From: Tenacibaculum holothuriorum
GTDB lineage: Bacteria; Bacteroidota; Bacteroidia; Flavobacteriales; Flavobacteriaceae
Reading direction: 5' to 3'
Assembly (NCBI RefSeq): GCF_002120225.1
Contig: NZ_LAPZ01000009.1
Location: 1 to 64,000, forward strand
DNA length: 64,000 bases
Made by a program: the position numbers and the translations under genes. Every line of letters starts with the position of its first letter. Positions within the stretch are counted from its first letter, which is position 1. Positions 63,830 to 64,000 of the stretch are shown one piece after another. The notes beneath the pieces are model-generated. The model worked only from the letters and a program-made list of their open reading frames with translations, was not told the DNA's origin and made no database searches.

Positions 63830-64000
63830 TTAGCTAGTAAACAATCTCAGTGTGAAAGATGTAGCACGTTTATATAATTTAAATTTCAGGAAGACAATAA
63901 AACCAACCGAACCTAATTGAACGACTGGTGCAAAAAAGCCCTGGCCAACATCTGTACCAAAAAGGTTTGTCCAGAAGTTCGTATTGATTTCGGTATATAG
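63830..64000 (-). CDS. C-terminal part of a tra protein, probably TraJ
   Basis: The minus strand reads open from the window edge to a TAA at 63830-63832. The last 56 codons end in 'KRATSFTLRLFTS', with 'GQGFFAPVVQLGSVGFIVFL' as a likely membrane segment. By gene order (traJ-traK-traM) this should be TraJ. The N-terminal part lies outside the window. Confidence 0.6.
   Translation of the reverse strand, partial: LYTEINTNFWTNLFGTDVGQGFFAPVVQLGSVGFIVFLKFKLYKRATSFTLRLFTS

Larger units (their letters stand above)
23134..64000. mobile_element. Integrative conjugative element at tRNA-Leu (left end; continues past window)
   Basis: The tRNA-Leu locus is rearranged. Everything from there on is of ICE type: ParB, DUF932, paired SSBs, RadC-like protein, relaxase and coupling genes, TraK/M/N, and cargo of defence and metal-resistance genes. 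The left junction falls within the tRNA array (23134-23807). The right end, the integrase, TraG-type ATPase and other tra genes are not in the window. Confidence 0.88.

Noticed and set aside
63830..64000. Frameshift in the tra gene at the right edge
   Set aside because: Careful reading gives one open frame from the edge to TAA at 63830-63832, with plausible sequence and no break.

Overview
The window is AT-rich Bacteroidetes DNA, most likely from a marine Flavobacteriaceae. This rests on the family repertoire (Bacteroidetes putative porin, DUF4407, DUF3857 transglutaminase-like proteins, DUF2490, conjugation proteins TraK/TraM/TraN of the Bacteroidetes type) and on promoters of the TTTG...TAnnTTTG class. 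No rRNA or species marker is present, so the genus is not resolved.

Positions 1-23100 look like ordinary chromosome: a partial tRNA, a nucleoid-associated protein, RNase HII, an outer-membrane porin, a GNAT enzyme, an NhaC antiporter, a membrane hydrolase, a methionine gamma-lyase-like PLP enzyme divergent from an Lrp/AsnC regulator, three paralogous DUF3857/transglutaminase-like proteins, a DUF4407 protein, a BlaR1/BlaI-type sensor pair with visible operators, a DUF2490 protein, a DoxX-like protein and an M20 dipeptidase.

Positions 23134-23807 hold a tRNA-Leu(UAG) locus preceded by eight tandem 74-bp units, each carrying only the 5' half of the tRNA. This is the junction with an integrative conjugative element (ICE) that runs past the right edge of the window. 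The integrase is not in view.

The ICE is modular. (1) Positions 24043-36878: parB, then a compact six-gene operon of Wadjet type I (jetABCD) and a class 2 OLD nuclease/UvrD helicase pair (Gabija-like). The block starts and ends with copies of a roughly 132-bp direct repeat. (2) Positions 36893-41023: a DUF932 protein, an AbiE-like toxin-antitoxin pair and a putative nuclease-like protein. (3) Positions 41066-52360: a copper/silver resistance operon (CusA, outer-membrane TolC protein, P1B ATPase, CusB, HMA lipoprotein and accessory lipoproteins), flanked by a different direct repeat of about 117 bp. (4) Positions 52440-57721: a strongly structured non-coding element of about 334 nt, two SSB paralogues, a RadC-like protein, a candidate oriT, and a mobilization operon (BfmA/BtgA-like protein, HUH relaxase-like protein, coupling ATPase). 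(5) Positions 57722-61042: small cargo genes (SRPBCC, DUF1801, HxlR regulator with a quinol monooxygenase-like gene, APC permease). (6) Positions 61088-64000: tra genes read leftward (traJ fragment, traK, traM, traN).

Putting the genes together: the ICE carries its own transfer machinery, systems expected to exclude competing plasmids (Wadjet) and phages (OLD/UvrD, AbiE), and a metal-resistance payload. The most novel signals are the tRNA-half array, the 334-nt nested inverted-repeat element upstream of ssb, the repeat-bounded cargo blocks, and a palindrome (CGCTTTCGCGAAAGCG) repeated inside unrelated ICE genes.
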